A stretch of DNA of 64,000 bases from Kangiella geojedonensis (GTDB taxonomy: Bacteria; Pseudomonadota; Gammaproteobacteria; Enterobacterales; Kangiellaceae), in contig NZ_CP010975.1 in assembly GCF_000981765.1 (NCBI RefSeq), positions 310,001 through 374,000 of the forward strand, in the 5' to 3' direction. Every line of letters starts with the position of its first letter. The first letter of the stretch is position 1. The translations under genes and the position numbers were made by a program. Below, in pieces: positions 1 to 8,724 of this stretch. The notes under the pieces were generated by a model. It was not told the DNA's origin. It did not search any database and saw only the letters and a program-made list of their open reading frames with translations.

Positions 1-1020
1 AATCGTCTTTTCGGGCGTGCTATTAAATTCGATGAGTCCCTGCTGTTGTTGGATGAGACTTTGCGCTATACCAAGACCTAGGCCACTACTATTTCTGCCG
101 CTAATCAGAGGGAAGAATATGCTCGGCTGTAGCTCTTGAGGAATGCCGGGGCCATTATCTTCGACTTGAACGCAGACCGTCAGCGAGTATTGCTTATCAT
201 TGATAGTGTGGCGTGGCAGTGCTCGTGTGCGAAGGGTAATGGTTGCTTCATGTTGCGAAGCACAAGCTTCGATAGCATTCTGTGTGATATTAAGAATAGC
301 TTGGTAAACGGAGTCTGGTGCACAAAAAAAGTTGGGTAAGCTAGGATCATAGTCACGTTGTAACTCAATCTGGCTTGGTAAGTTGATATTGGATAACTCA
401 AGCACTCTTTCGGTGACCTCATGAATATTCATGTCCACACGCGTGGCTTTGTGCGTGGACAGAAGCATCCGATCCACCAGTTGCGTCAGTCGTGATGTTT
501 CCTGTTCGATAATATCGGTAAATTCAGTGATGTTATTATTTTGGCTATTCTTTGATTCACTAGCGAGTAGCTGTGCTGCACCGCGAATGCCGCTGAGCGG
601 GTTTTTGATTTCATGAGCCAGTTTTTGTAACAAACGCTCGCTAACCTGACTTTGTTTCGATAAGTCATGGCTTTGGGCTCGGTGTGGTAAGTTGTTTGGA
701 TCTTGCCATTCGACGATTAAGTAGGGTTGTTCGGCTTGGAACCAGTGGCCACAGAGATCGACGGTTAACTCTTTGTCGTTAAGCAGCTTGAGTTGGACAT
801 TGTCCAGAATAAACTGACCGTTTTGGCGAAGGGCTTCAACAATCTTAGTAATGGGTAAGCTGTCACTCGCTATAAAGTAGCTGTACCTCTTTCCGGCTAA
901 CACTTTACTACTGGTCGAAAAGGCCTTCTCAGCAGCTTGATTGAGATAAATAAAGCGGCCATGGGCATCAAACGCAATAATGGCTGTGGAAAGGTTGTCG
1001 AGTAGTCGCTCGGTCTGCAT
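1..1020 (-). CDS. ntrB: Nitrogen regulation sensor kinase NtrB (GlnL), 3' end cut by window
   Basis: Cytosolic two-component histidine kinase of the nitrogen response; it phosphorylates or dephosphorylates NtrC under control of PII. About 340 codons are present and the C-terminal end lies beyond base 1. An N-terminal PAS-like sensor region is followed by an H-box reading LAHEIKNPL with the phospho-acceptor His near residue 136, and an ATPase domain with an N-box (ITQNAIEA), a DNGPGIP G1 box and a GLGLGIA G2 box near the window edge. The ATG at 1020 is the only usable start: an in-frame stop lies 48 nt upstream. It follows glnA and a DUF4124 gene on the same strand, the usual gamma order; ntrC would be expected just outside the window. 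Confidence 0.93.
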   Translation of the reverse strand, partial: MQTERLLDNLSTAIIAFDAHGRFIYLNQAAEKAFSTSSKVLAGKRYSYFIASDSLPITKIVEALRQNGQFILDNVQLKLLNDKELTVDLCGHWFQAEQPYLIVEWQDPNNLPHRAQSHDLSKQSQVSERLLQKLAHEIKNPLSGIRGAAQLLASESKNSQNNNITEFTDIIEQETSRLTQLVDRMLLSTHKATRVDMNIHEVTERVLELSNINLPSQIELQRDYDPSLPNFFCAPDSVYQAILNITQNAIEACASQHEATITLRTRALPRHTINDKQYSLTVCVQVEDNGPGIPQELQPSIFFPLISGRNSSGLGLGIAQSLIQQQQGLIEFNSTPEKTI

Positions 1021-1074
1021 GGTTGATGGTAGTTCGATAGTAGAATCAGTAGTATAGCTGGCTTAATCAAAAAA

Positions 1075-1091
1075 CGCACCAATTTGGTGCG
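1075..1091 (-). promoter_or_regulatory. Palindrome CGCACCA-ATT-TGGTGCG: terminator and/or NtrC site
   Basis: Perfect 7-bp inverted repeat with a 3-nt centre, lying between the DUF4124 gene and ntrB, 55 bp upstream of the ntrB ATG. On the minus strand it is followed directly by six T residues, so it can act as an intrinsic terminator for the upstream gene. The arms also match the NtrC-box core GCACCA…TGGTGC, and enteric glnL promoters are known to carry such a site. Sequence alone cannot separate the two roles. Confidence 0.5.
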
Positions 1092-1136
1092 CTTTAATTG
1101 TGTGTTTAATTTTTTCTCTCAAAGAGTGGTGCAATA

Positions 1137-1697
1137 TTAACGATTGAGTCTTGAGGCTCTCAATAGGTGAAAGGTTATGGATTCACTCGTTTGTACAGTA
1201 TCTTTACTTTCATCATCAATGACTTGCACTGAAATTTGATGAGTTCCTCTATCCACACCATTGAGGGCAAAGTAAGGGATTTTCTGTTGTGAACCTACGG
1301 GAGAACCATCCATGATCAGTTGCAGACTATGGTTCGGTTGTAGACTCGGTGTTAGCCCCACAATGATATTGATATCACCTGAGTTTGCTCGAACCGCCTG
1401 ATCATGCTCTGGGCTATCTACTGCTAAGACTTCGTACTTGAAGGGCTCCTGGCTTTTATCATCCAGCTCCTCTGGTGTGGAGAAGGTTTTAGGCTTGATG
1501 GTTGGTTTAGGTGTATCCACCACATTGGTATTGGTTTTTATCGTTATAGGTGTTGAGCCAGGAATCGGCTTATCGGTGAAAGTGACTTTGCCATTCTTGT
1601 CCACTTTTTTGTACATGACCGTTTCATTGGCTGCATTACTGAGCAAGCTGCCTGCCATGGTAAAAAGAGTAAACAATGTCAATGGTAATAGTTTCAT
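1137..1697 (-). CDS. Secreted DUF4124 domain protein
   Basis: A 186-residue exported protein of unknown function. It has a Sec signal peptide (about residues 1-22, ending SNAA) followed by a DUF4124 segment with the characteristic pattern YKKVDKNGKVTFTDKPIPGS, a Pro/Thr/Lys-rich linker, and a C-terminal beta-rich region that looks Ig-like. DUF4124 proteins are commonly encoded between glnA and ntrB in gammaproteobacteria, as here. The function is not known; the position suggests co-transcription with the nitrogen genes but nothing in the protein points to nitrogen metabolism. Confidence 0.8.
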   Translation of the reverse strand: MKLLPLTLFTLFTMAGSLLSNAANETVMYKKVDKNGKVTFTDKPIPGSTPITIKTNTNVVDTPKPTIKPKTFSTPEELDDKSQEPFKYEVLAVDSPEHDQAVRANSGDINIIVGLTPSLQPNHSLQLIMDGSPVGSQQKIPYFALNGVDRGTHQISVQVIDDESKDTVQTSESITFHLLRASRLNR

Positions 1698-1760
1698 GTC
1701 ATTTCCTTGAATGGATGGACTCCCTTTAGTATCTAAAACTAGTACGGAACTGTCAAAATA

Positions 1761-1786
1761 AAAAGCCCGGGCAATGCCGGGCTTTT
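1761..1786 (-). terminator. Intrinsic terminator downstream of glnA
   Basis: Perfect 10-bp stem (AAAAGCCCGG paired with CCGGGCTTTT) and a 6-nt loop. It lies 27 bp past the glnA stop, with A/T tails on both sides so it could work in either direction. It separates glnA from the DUF4124 gene, implying partial read-through or a separate promoter for the latter. Confidence 0.85.
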
Positions 1787-1812
1787 ATGTCAGACTTGAA
1801 TCTCTAAAGTCT

Positions 1813-3222
1813 TTACAGGCTGTAGTATAAGTCGAACTCTACAGGAGATGGTGTTAGCTTTAAGCGCTCGACATCTTCACGCTTAAGGTTAATGTACGCA
1901 TCAAGCATGTCATCTGAGAAAACACCGCCACGAGTTAAGAACTCACGATCATTATCAAGTGCGTCAAGAGCCTCTTCTAACGAGCCTGCAACCTGAGGGA
2001 TAGACATTGCCTCTTCTGCTGGAAGATCGTACAAATCTTTATCCATCGCATCACCAGGGTGAATTTTGTTTTGAATGCCGTCTAAACCAGCCATCATAAG
2101 GCCTGCGAATGCTAAGTAAGGGTTAGCCATAGGATCAGGGAAGCGAACCTCGATACGACGCGCTTTGGCGCTTCCTACGTGAGGAACACGAATTGATGCT
2201 GAGCGGTTCTTTGCAGAGTATGCCAACATAACCGGTGCTTCAAAACCCGGTACAAGACGTTTGTAGGAGTTTGTTGAAGGGTTAGTTAGAGCATTAAGTG
2301 CTTTTGCATGCTTAATGATGCCGCCAACATAATACAAAGCCTCTTCAGATAGACCTGCATACTTATCACCAGCGAAGATGTTATTGCCATCTTTGGCTAA
2401 AGACATGTGAACGTGCATACCTGAGCCATTATCGCCTGCTAGTGGCTTTGGCATGAATGTGGCTGTTTTACCGTAAGCATGAGCTACGTTATGAATGACG
2501 TACTTCATGATCTGAATTTCGTCAGCCTTTTTAACTAAAGAGTTAAACTGAGTTGCGATTTCATTTTGACCTGCAGTACCAACTTCGTGGTGGTGCGCTT
2601 CGATCACCTGCCCCATGCTTTCTAATACTAGACACATCTGAGAACGTAAGTCTTGAGATGAATCGACTGGTGGCACTGGGAAGTAACCGCCTTTTACACG
2701 AGGACGGTGACCGGTGTTACCACCTTCGTAGCTTTTATCTGAGTTCCAGGCAGCTTCAGGATCGTCGATTTTGTAAGAAGAGCCGCTGATGTCTGTTTTG
2801 AACTTAACATCTTCAAAAATAAAAAATTCAGGTTCAGGTCCAAAAAATGCTGAGTCCGCTAGGCCAGTTGACTTTAAGTACTCTTCGGCGCGACGAGCGA
2901 CTGAACGAGGATCACGGTCATAACCACTCATAGTTGCAGGTTCTAAGATGTCGCAACGAAGTAATAAGGTTGCGTCTTCGTAGAATGGGTCCATTAATGC
3001 CGTGTCTGTATTCGGCATAAGAACCATGTCAGATTCATTAATGCCTTTCCAGCCAGCGATTGAAGAGCCATCAAACATTTTACCGTCTGTCAATAAATCT
3101 TCGTCAACCACACGTGCAGGAATAGTGACGTGTTGCTCTTTACCTTTAGTGTCTGTGAAACGTAAATCAACAAATTTCACATCATACTCTTCGATCATCT
3201 TTAAAACATTGTCTACTGACAT
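1813..3222 (-). CDS. glnA: Glutamine synthetase type I
   Basis: Cytosolic dodecameric enzyme making glutamine from glutamate, ammonia and ATP, the main ammonium-assimilation step. The 469 residues are the usual GSI-beta length and the protein ends LYYSL. Conserved blocks visible include the DGSSIAGW loop, the FGPEPEFF metal-binding strand, the [10 protein letters not shown] glycine/ATP region, and the adenylylation loop [10 protein letters not shown] with the modifiable Tyr at residue 398. That Tyr implies GlnE/PII regulation. A GGGGT ribosome binding site precedes the ATG. Upstream lie an extended -10 promoter and an NtrC-like palindrome, consistent with nitrogen control. Confidence 0.98.
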   Translation of the reverse strand: MSVDNVLKMIEEYDVKFVDLRFTDTKGKEQHVTIPARVVDEDLLTDGKMFDGSSIAGWKGINESDMVLMPNTDTALMDPFYEDATLLLRCDILEPATMSGYDRDPRSVARRAEEYLKSTGLADSAFFGPEPEFFIFEDVKFKTDISGSSYKIDDPEAAWNSDKSYEGGNTGHRPRVKGGYFPVPPVDSSQDLRSQMCLVLESMGQVIEAHHHEVGTAGQNEIATQFNSLVKKADEIQIMKYVIHNVAHAYGKTATFMPKPLAGDNGSGMHVHMSLAKDGNNIFAGDKYAGLSEEALYYVGGIIKHAKALNALTNPSTNSYKRLVPGFEAPVMLAYSAKNRSASIRVPHVGSAKARRIEVRFPDPMANPYLAFAGLMMAGLDGIQNKIHPGDAMDKDLYDLPAEEAMSIPQVAGSLEEALDALDNDREFLTRGGVFSDDMLDAYINLKREDVERLKLTPSPVEFDLYYSL

Positions 3223-3262
3223 TGTGCTAACCCCGAATCAAGATTGAATTTAAACTGGGCAC

Positions 3263-3271
3263 ATTATATCA
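3263..3271 (-). promoter_or_regulatory. Extended -10 promoter element of glnA
   Basis: The minus strand reads TGATATAAT, a perfect extended -10 (TGnTATAAT), about 41 bp upstream of the glnA ATG. No convincing -35 is visible, which is normal for extended -10 promoters. I looked for a sigma-54 -24/-12 element (GG and GC 10 nt apart) between here and the NtrC-like box and did not find one. Confidence 0.5.
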
Positions 3272-3319
3272 ACCTTGAATCTTAAAACTACGTAAAAGTA
3301 AATGTAGACGACAAGCAGC

Positions 3320-3336
3320 TGCACCATATTGGTGCA
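3320..3336 (-). promoter_or_regulatory. Probable NtrC-binding palindrome upstream of glnA
   Basis: TGCACCATATTGGTGCA is a perfect 17-bp inverted repeat with a 3-nt centre and closely matches the classic NtrC box (TGCACC…GGTGCA). It lies about 100 bp upstream of glnA and 50 bp beyond the -10, a plausible activator or repressor position. It is the only such site in the 430-bp gap between glnA and the TonB-receptor gene. Confidence 0.7.
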
Positions 3337-3514
3337 GAGTGCGGGTACTGACTAAAACTGAACGGGCAGTTAATAAACATGTAAAATCATGATTATTAAA
3401 TGAACAGCTGTAAGTCGAAAAAAACTAAAACAATATAAAAATTTAATGAATTAAAACAGTGGGTTATGTCTTAGAACTAAGGTCGCTCATTAAAACATTA
3501 ATATGTAAATTTTG

Positions 3515-3645
3515 TTGACCAAGGAATTTTAATGTGGTACCTATAGCATACTCCAAGGCTGTATTTTGCCATGGCCCTCTTTATGTGGGAGGCGGAAAAT
3601 GGTTTTGGTAACAACAAAGAAAATTTACCAACTTATCTATAGGTA
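3515..3645 (+). promoter_or_regulatory. Putative promoter and structured leader of the TonB receptor
   Basis: TTGACC at 3515-3520 and TACCTA at 3538-3543 are spaced by 17 bp and could form a sigma-70 promoter. TACCTATAG (3538-3546) is exactly complementary to CTATAGGTA (3637-3645), which overlaps the Shine-Dalgarno sequence (AGGTAGGA) just before the ATG at 3653. Between them is a GC-rich weak hairpin near 3572-3596. The remainder of the 3223-3652 gap is AT-rich and holds no other gene I can support. Confidence 0.35.
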
Positions 3646-3652
3646 GGAATTT

Positions 3653-6355
3653 ATGACTAACAAGACAATGATAGCGAAAGCTGTAAAAGTCGCTTTATAT
3701 AGCGGTTTTGCTGCTTCTCTTGCTGTTAGCGCTCCAGCAACCTTCGCTGCAGACGAAGAAGAAGGCGCGGACGCAGAGCGAATTGTTGTAACTGGTTCTC
3801 GTTTGAAGCGTTCTGACGTTGAAGGCGCAAATCCAATTACAGTAATCGACCGTGAAACAATCGAATTATCTGGTGCATTATCTGCAGCAGAATTAATGCG
3901 TGAACTTACTTTTAACAGTGCTGGTTCATTGCGTCCACAATCTGGTAGTTCAGCTCAGGGTGTTTCTACTGTTGATTTACGTGGTATCGGTTCTGGTCGT
4001 ACTTTGGTATTGATTGACGGTCGTCGTTTGACGCACTCTCCTTCAACTGGCCAAGGTCAAGATTTGAACTCAATCCCATTAGGTGCGATTGAGCGTATTG
4101 AAGTATTAACTGACGGTGCATCAGCTGTATATGGTTCTGATGCTATCGGTGGTGTTGTAAACGTTATCACTCGTCAAGACTATAACGGCGCTGAGTTGAT
4201 GGTAAGCCAAGGTCGCGTAAGCGTTCCTTCAGACGGCGGTGACCGTGAGTCTGGTCACGCTTTATTCGGCTCTTCTGACGGTACTACAAGCTTGCTAGCT
4301 GGTGTATCTTGGAACAAGCGTGAAATCATTTTTGAACGTAACTTCCCTTGGGTAGGTACAGGCGCGTCAATCTTCGGTGCTAACTTTACTACTGCAGGTT
4401 CTTTCGACTTTGAAGGTATTCCTGGTGCTTGTGGTGAAGAAAACTTCTACCTAGATGGTACTCTTTGTCGTTTCAACTTCAACTCGACTAACGCGAACGA
4501 AGCTTCAAACGAAAACGAATCTATCTTCTTAAAAGGTACTCACCAGATCAATGATGACTGGGAGCTATACAGTAACGCTAGCGTTAACACAACTAAGTCT
4601 TTCGGTCGTTATGCTCCAGTACCTGACAGCACATTCTACTACTCTGATTTAGTAATTGATGCTAACAGCTACAACAACCCAAGTAACCCTAACGCTTGGT
4701 TCTACGATCCAAACAACCCTAACGCAGTTGCATATGATGCTTCTGTAGCTGGTGCACAACGTGACGTTGATATTTGGCACCGTTTCGCAGCAGTTGGTAA
4801 CCGTGATAACACAGTTAACAACACAAACTATGACTTCTTAGTTGGTGCTACTGGTTATGTTGGTAACGTAGAGCTAGATTTCGGTGCACGTCGCGTACGT
4901 AACAGCACTAAAGAAATCGGTAACGGTTACTTAGCAGCAAACACAGCTTGGGGCTTCGTAAACGACTTCAACCCTGGTTATGAAACATACGGTGACAACA
5001 CTAGTACGTTTGATCCTAACTCATACTACTATGGTTATAACGTTCAACAGCCATCTTCAAACCCAGACTCAGTATTAAGCGGTTCTGCGGTAACAACTTC
5101 ACGTGAAAGTGACTTCAACATTGACGAAATTTATGCATCTGTAGCATTTGATCTTATGGATCTTGATGGCGGTACTATGCAAATGTTCGTTGGTGCTGAG
5201 CGTCGTGAAGAGTACTACCAAGATCTATATGACTCGCAATCAGAAGCTGGTCTAGTTGGTGGTTCTGCTGGTAACTCAGCAGGCGGTGGCCGTAGCGTAA
5301 ACGCTATGTACTTTGAAACTTTAATGCCATTTATGGATAACTTCGAAGTAACTTTAGCTGGTCGTTACGATAGCTATTCAGACTACGGTAGTGATTTCTC
5401 TCCTAAAGTAGGTATGCGTTTCCAACCTACTGATGAAGTAACATTACGTGCTTCATGGGGTGAAGGTTTCCGTGCACCTACTCTTGATATCTTAACTCAA
5501 AGACCTGCTTTCTCAGCAGATTCAATCTCTGACGCAGATACGTGTGACGTATTAGTTGGCGATCGTACTGAAGAGTGTCAGATTAACGGTTTATCAATTT
5601 CAAACCCAGGCTTGTCTTCTGAGCAATCAGAACAGTACGCGTTTGGTGTTGTTTGGCAGCCTTCTGATTGGTTCGACATGTCTTTAGATTTCTCATCTGT
5701 TGAAATCGAAGATCGTATCGTTTCTTTCTCAGCGCAAACAGTTGTTAACCGTCGTGGTACAGAAGCTGGTATCTATCAGCCAGGTGATGCGAACTACGAT
5801 CCACGTCCAGTAGATGACGCTATGATTGTAACTCGTGAATCACAGCCATGTTCTGTAGATCCTTCACAAACTTGTGACGTGATTACACAGGTTGTACGTG
5901 GTTCTGGTAACGAAGGTACTTTGAAAACAAGTAACATCGACTGGAACATGCACACTCGTTTTGACCTAGCTGGCGGTGTTTTAGACTCAGTTCTACAAAT
6001 CAGCTATGTTAACGATTACTCTGTAAACGACGGTGATGACCTAGTAGGTATCGCGAGTCTTCCTGAGTACCGTGCACAACTACGTAACCAATACGCTATC
6101 GGTGACTTCCAGTTCGCATTAAACACAAACGTTGTTGATGCTAACGGTGAAGGCGCTAACGCAGTAGGTACATGGACTACGCATGACGTACAAATGAACT
6201 ACACAGCACCTTGGGATGGTCGTATTACTCTAGGTGTACAAAATGTTGGTGAAAAACTTCCTACATTAGTAACTTACGATGGTCGTGACTATAACTTCGG
6301 TTTATACGATGGCTATGGTCGTTACACGTACGTTCAGTACACTCAAAGCTTCTAA
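3653..6355 (+). CDS. TonB-dependent outer membrane receptor
   Basis: A 900-residue outer-membrane transporter driven by the TonB-ExbBD system. A signal peptide ends near residue 32 (ATFAA). The TonB box region reads RIVVTGSRLKR. The plug domain (about 45-170) includes LRGIGSGRTLVLIDGRR and the GASAVYGSDAIGGVVNVIT block, and a C-terminal beta-barrel ends in an aromatic residue (YTQSF), as required for Bam recognition. This subtype is common in marine and Xanthomonas-type bacteria and is usually linked to uptake of peptides, sugars or nucleosides rather than siderophores; the substrate cannot be read here. Codon use is uniform and biased, suggesting high expression. It stands alone, closed by a strong terminator. 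Confidence 0.93.
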   Translation: MTNKTMIAKAVKVALYSGFAASLAVSAPATFAADEEEGADAERIVVTGSRLKRSDVEGANPITVIDRETIELSGALSAAELMRELTFNSAGSLRPQSGSSAQGVSTVDLRGIGSGRTLVLIDGRRLTHSPSTGQGQDLNSIPLGAIERIEVLTDGASAVYGSDAIGGVVNVITRQDYNGAELMVSQGRVSVPSDGGDRESGHALFGSSDGTTSLLAGVSWNKREIIFERNFPWVGTGASIFGANFTTAGSFDFEGIPGACGEENFYLDGTLCRFNFNSTNANEASNENESIFLKGTHQINDDWELYSNASVNTTKSFGRYAPVPDSTFYYSDLVIDANSYNNPSNPNAWFYDPNNPNAVAYDASVAGAQRDVDIWHRFAAVGNRDNTVNNTNYDFLVGATGYVGNVELDFGARRVRNSTKEIGNGYLAANTAWGFVNDFNPGYETYGDNTSTFDPNSYYYGYNVQQPSSNPDSVLSGSAVTTSRESDFNIDEIYASVAFDLMDLDGGTMQMFVGAERREEYYQDLYDSQSEAGLVGGSAGNSAGGGRSVNAMYFETLMPFMDNFEVTLAGRYDSYSDYGSDFSPKVGMRFQPTDEVTLRASWGEGFRAPTLDILTQRPAFSADSISDADTCDVLVGDRTEECQINGLSISNPGLSSEQSEQYAFGVVWQPSDWFDMSLDFSSVEIEDRIVSFSAQTVVNRRGTEAGIYQPGDANYDPRPVDDAMIVTRESQPCSVDPSQTCDVITQVVRGSGNEGTLKTSNIDWNMHTRFDLAGGVLDSVLQISYVNDYSVNDGDDLVGIASLPEYRAQLRNQYAIGDFQFALNTNVVDANGEGANAVGTWTTHDVQMNYTAPWDGRITLGVQNVGEKLPTLVTYDGRDYNFGLYDGYGRYTYVQYTQSF

Positions 6356-6380
6356 TATCTAGAGCTTTAAGCAAGACCAA

Positions 6381-6410
6381 GAAGGGCGAATTTATTCGCC
6401 CTTCTTTTTT
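6381..6410 (+). terminator. Intrinsic terminator after the TonB receptor gene
   Basis: GAAGGGCGAA (6381-6390) pairs perfectly with TTCGCCCTTC (6395-6404) around a 4-nt loop and is followed by six T residues. It separates the receptor from the downstream methyltransferase gene. Confidence 0.93.
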
Positions 6411-6426
6411 ATGTAGAGTAAAAGTA

Positions 6427-7404
6427 ATGAACAAAATAGAACGTCAAAATAATTGGACAAATTATTGGAAAAATAACTCAGTAGATTCATGCAGAGATGG
6501 TATTAAAGCAAAGGCTTCACAGTTAGAAAACTTTTGGGCTGAGACCGCTGAAATGATTAAGAACAATGATCAGGTACTTGATTTATGTACTGGAAAAGGA
6601 GATGTGATTCAGCAGTTGATAAGCTACCAGCTAGGAGAAGATAAGGCATTAGCTCATTATACTGGCGTTGATTTGTCAGATATGGATAGCAGAGTTATAG
6701 AAAAAAAGTTTGGAAGCTACAAAGACAAGGTTAGATTCAAATATGGGACACATATATCAGACTTACCATTTGAAGAAAAAACATTTGAGTTTGTAACTAG
6801 TCAGTTTGGCATTGAATATGCCTTTAATGAAAATGTTATAAAAGAAATTTGCCGAGTAATGAAAAGTAAAGGAATAGCCAGATTTGCTACTCATCATAAG
6901 GAGTCAGCCTTAATAAAAGTAGCAAAACAAGAAATTCAGCATATTGATTTACTGTCAGAGAAAGGCGGTTTCTTCGATTGTATGAAAAGTTTAATCCCAG
7001 TTTTTGCGAAATTAAGAAACCCAGCCAATGCTAAAAAAATTAATAAAGACCAAAAAGCAATTAGTGCAAGGGAGCAATTTAATTCAGAAAGCCAAAAGGT
7101 TATAACTCAGGCTGAAAAATCTTCAGTGCCTGATCTTTTGCAAGAAAGTTTGAGTTTTTCTCGTCAAGTATTTGATATAGCAAAAATTAAAGGTGCTTCC
7201 GCCGCCAAAGATAAACTTATTAGTTATCACAACGAGTTAAACTTAAGTAAAGAAAGAATGATAGATCTTATTGATTCATCATTAGATAAAGTAGATTTAG
7301 AAAAATTAGATAAAAGTTTTGTAACTTATGGAAAAAAAATAACGAAAAAAGAAGAATTAAAAAATGATGGTGAGATAGTAGCTTGGGGTATAGAGATTTC
7401 TTGA
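6427..7404 (+). CDS. Orphan class I SAM-dependent methyltransferase
   Basis: A 325-residue cytosolic protein. SAM-binding motif I reads VLDLCTGKGDV at residues 50-60, followed by an acidic strand-2 end (YTGVDLSD) and a motif VTSQFGIEYAF typical of the Methyltransf_11/25 superfamily. The C-terminal half (about 170-325) is Lys-rich, helical and not recognised. The substrate is unknown. The gene is clearly more AT-rich and Lys/Asn-rich than its neighbours and is preceded by a terminator with only a weak ribosome binding site, so it looks horizontally acquired. It is not obviously functionally tied to the TonB receptor. Confidence 0.75.
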   Translation: MNKIERQNNWTNYWKNNSVDSCRDGIKAKASQLENFWAETAEMIKNNDQVLDLCTGKGDVIQQLISYQLGEDKALAHYTGVDLSDMDSRVIEKKFGSYKDKVRFKYGTHISDLPFEEKTFEFVTSQFGIEYAFNENVIKEICRVMKSKGIARFATHHKESALIKVAKQEIQHIDLLSEKGGFFDCMKSLIPVFAKLRNPANAKKINKDQKAISAREQFNSESQKVITQAEKSSVPDLLQESLSFSRQVFDIAKIKGASAAKDKLISYHNELNLSKERMIDLIDSSLDKVDLEKLDKSFVTYGKKITKKEELKNDGEIVAWGIEIS

Positions 7405-7420
7405 ACCCCAAGCATGTTAT

Positions 7421-7642
7421 TTATTTTTTGATAACAAATATGATTTCATGATCCATTTCATCAGTGGATATTACTTCATGTTGGTTAATGCGGCACCAAG
7501 TCGGGATGTCACTCAAGGTACCAGGATCGGTACAGGTAACCTCCAGTAATTCGCCCTCGGAGAGATCTTTGAGGGCGTTTTGTGTGCGAATTACCGGCAT
7601 TGGACAGAGAAGGTTTCTACAATCTAAGGTATGCTGACTCAT
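7421..7642 (-). CDS. TusA/SirA/YedF family sulfur carrier
   Basis: A 73-residue protein of the TusA family. These small proteins carry a persulfide on a conserved Cys and hand sulfur to thiolation enzymes. The signature LDCRNLLCPMPVIRTQ is present, with the catalytic Cys in the CPMP motif. I take the ATG at 7642 because it forms an ATGA overlap with the stop of the PP-loop gene; an ATG three codons upstream is possible. The overlap implies translational coupling and a dedicated partnership with that enzyme. It is not E. coli TusA by context, so no symbol is given. Confidence 0.85.
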   Translation of the reverse strand: MSQHTLDCRNLLCPMPVIRTQNALKDLSEGELLEVTCTDPGTLSDIPTWCRINQHEVISTDEMDHEIIFVIKK

Positions 7643-8724
7643 ACATGCCACTCCTGTTTAACGTCATCGGCATCCATTGGCGGGATATCCATGACATAAG
7701 AAGTGCCTTTATAGTTCTCAACTTGTACGGTGACTTGCTCAGCATTTTTTCCACCTGAATAGCGAGCAGCTATTTGGGCTGCAAGCTTGATATCATCCTT
7801 ATCAAAATCACCATCCAAAAGGGTTAATGGCCCACCGTGGCTGACAGTGTGGATGCTAGTAAACTGCTTTTTATAGCCACGTAAGAAATTATTTTCACCC
7901 TCTTCGCGACTCACGATTAGCTTGAAGTTCTTTTTCGGACGAATGTGTCGACCAACTTTAAGAAGCATAATATCATCAAGCTCATAGCGACGTTCACCAC
8001 GGGCATCCCATAAGTCGGCAAGCTTTTTGGAGTAATTAGCATCGGTTAAGAAGCAGCAACCACCGGCAGGCTGTGCGAAATCTTCGAAACCAAACTTTTT
8101 GGCTAACTCAAACTGTGGTTTACGGCTACGGCCAGAGAAGTCATACAACTCATCACGGTTAACCCAACCTTCGCGCTCAGGTAACGTTGGAATAAGGTTT
8201 TTCGCACATAGGGGGCGCAATAAGCGATCGTCAGCACCAGATTCTCGGGCAATGATTGGCATGGTCTCTTTACGTTGTGACTTAGGTCGTTGGCCGATAA
8301 CCTCGCCAGTGATGATGAAGTCAAAGCCATTCTCTTCGGCCCAGGCCCAAGCTTGTGCCTGGTTCACCATAAAGATTTTGCAGTCGAGACAAGGGTTCAA
8401 GTTTGCACCATAACCATGTTTTGGGTTCAGTACGATATCTTTGTACTCTTCTGAGATATCAATGATATGCAGTTTTATGCCAAGCTGTTCAGCAACCCAT
8501 AGAGCATTGTTACGCTTTTGTTTATCCTTGTCCTTTTTGCGGATTGCGTGCGTATGACCTTCAACACAAAAACCGGTGTAAAAATTAATTCCTTCGACAT
8601 GAACTCCCTGCTCTTGAACGACTTTGGCCGCTAAAAGAGAGTCTAGTCCGCCTGATATCAGTGCCACAGCTTTACGCTGTTTAGGTTGATTGCTTGTGTT
8701 TTGTGAAGAAGTATCTAGTGTCAT
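7639..8724 (-). CDS. PP-loop ATPase, ThiI/MnmA-like tRNA thiolation protein
   Basis: A 361-residue protein predicted to activate a tRNA uridine with ATP and insert sulfur. The PP-loop SGGLDS is at residues 24-29, a CxxC pair (NPCLDC) at 112/115 and a CC pair (GGCCFLTD) at 223/224. The C-terminal part (about 250-345) resembles the NFACT-R type RNA-binding domain described fused to ThiI-like PP-loop enzymes. It lacks the THUMP and rhodanese domains of ThiI. The four Cys could supply catalytic thiols or an iron-sulfur site. It is encoded together with, and overlapping, a TusA-like carrier, which would replace the rhodanese as sulfur donor. The exact modified position is unknown. Confidence 0.75.
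   Translation of the reverse strand: MTLDTSSQNTSNQPKQRKAVALISGGLDSLLAAKVVQEQGVHVEGINFYTGFCVEGHTHAIRKKDKDKQKRNNALWVAEQLGIKLHIIDISEEYKDIVLNPKHGYGANLNPCLDCKIFMVNQAQAWAWAEENGFDFIITGEVIGQRPKSQRKETMPIIARESGADDRLLRPLCAKNLIPTLPEREGWVNRDELYDFSGRSRKPQFELAKKFGFEDFAQPAGGCCFLTDANYSKKLADLWDARGERRYELDDIMLLKVGRHIRPKKNFKLIVSREEGENNFLRGYKKQFTSIHTVSHGGPLTLLDGDFDKDDIKLAAQIAARYSGGKNAEQVTVQVENYKGTSYVMDIPPMDADDVKQEWHV

Noticed and set aside
3320-3340. Sigma-54 promoter for glnA close to the NtrC-like box
   Set aside because: The nearest GG…GC pair has 7 nt between the dinucleotides rather than 10; an extended -10 sigma-70 element is better supported.
3572-3652. Cobalamin-type riboswitch before the TonB receptor gene
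   Set aside because: No B12-box-like sequence (GCCACTG type) was found in the leader; only a generic hairpin and an SD-pairing repeat.
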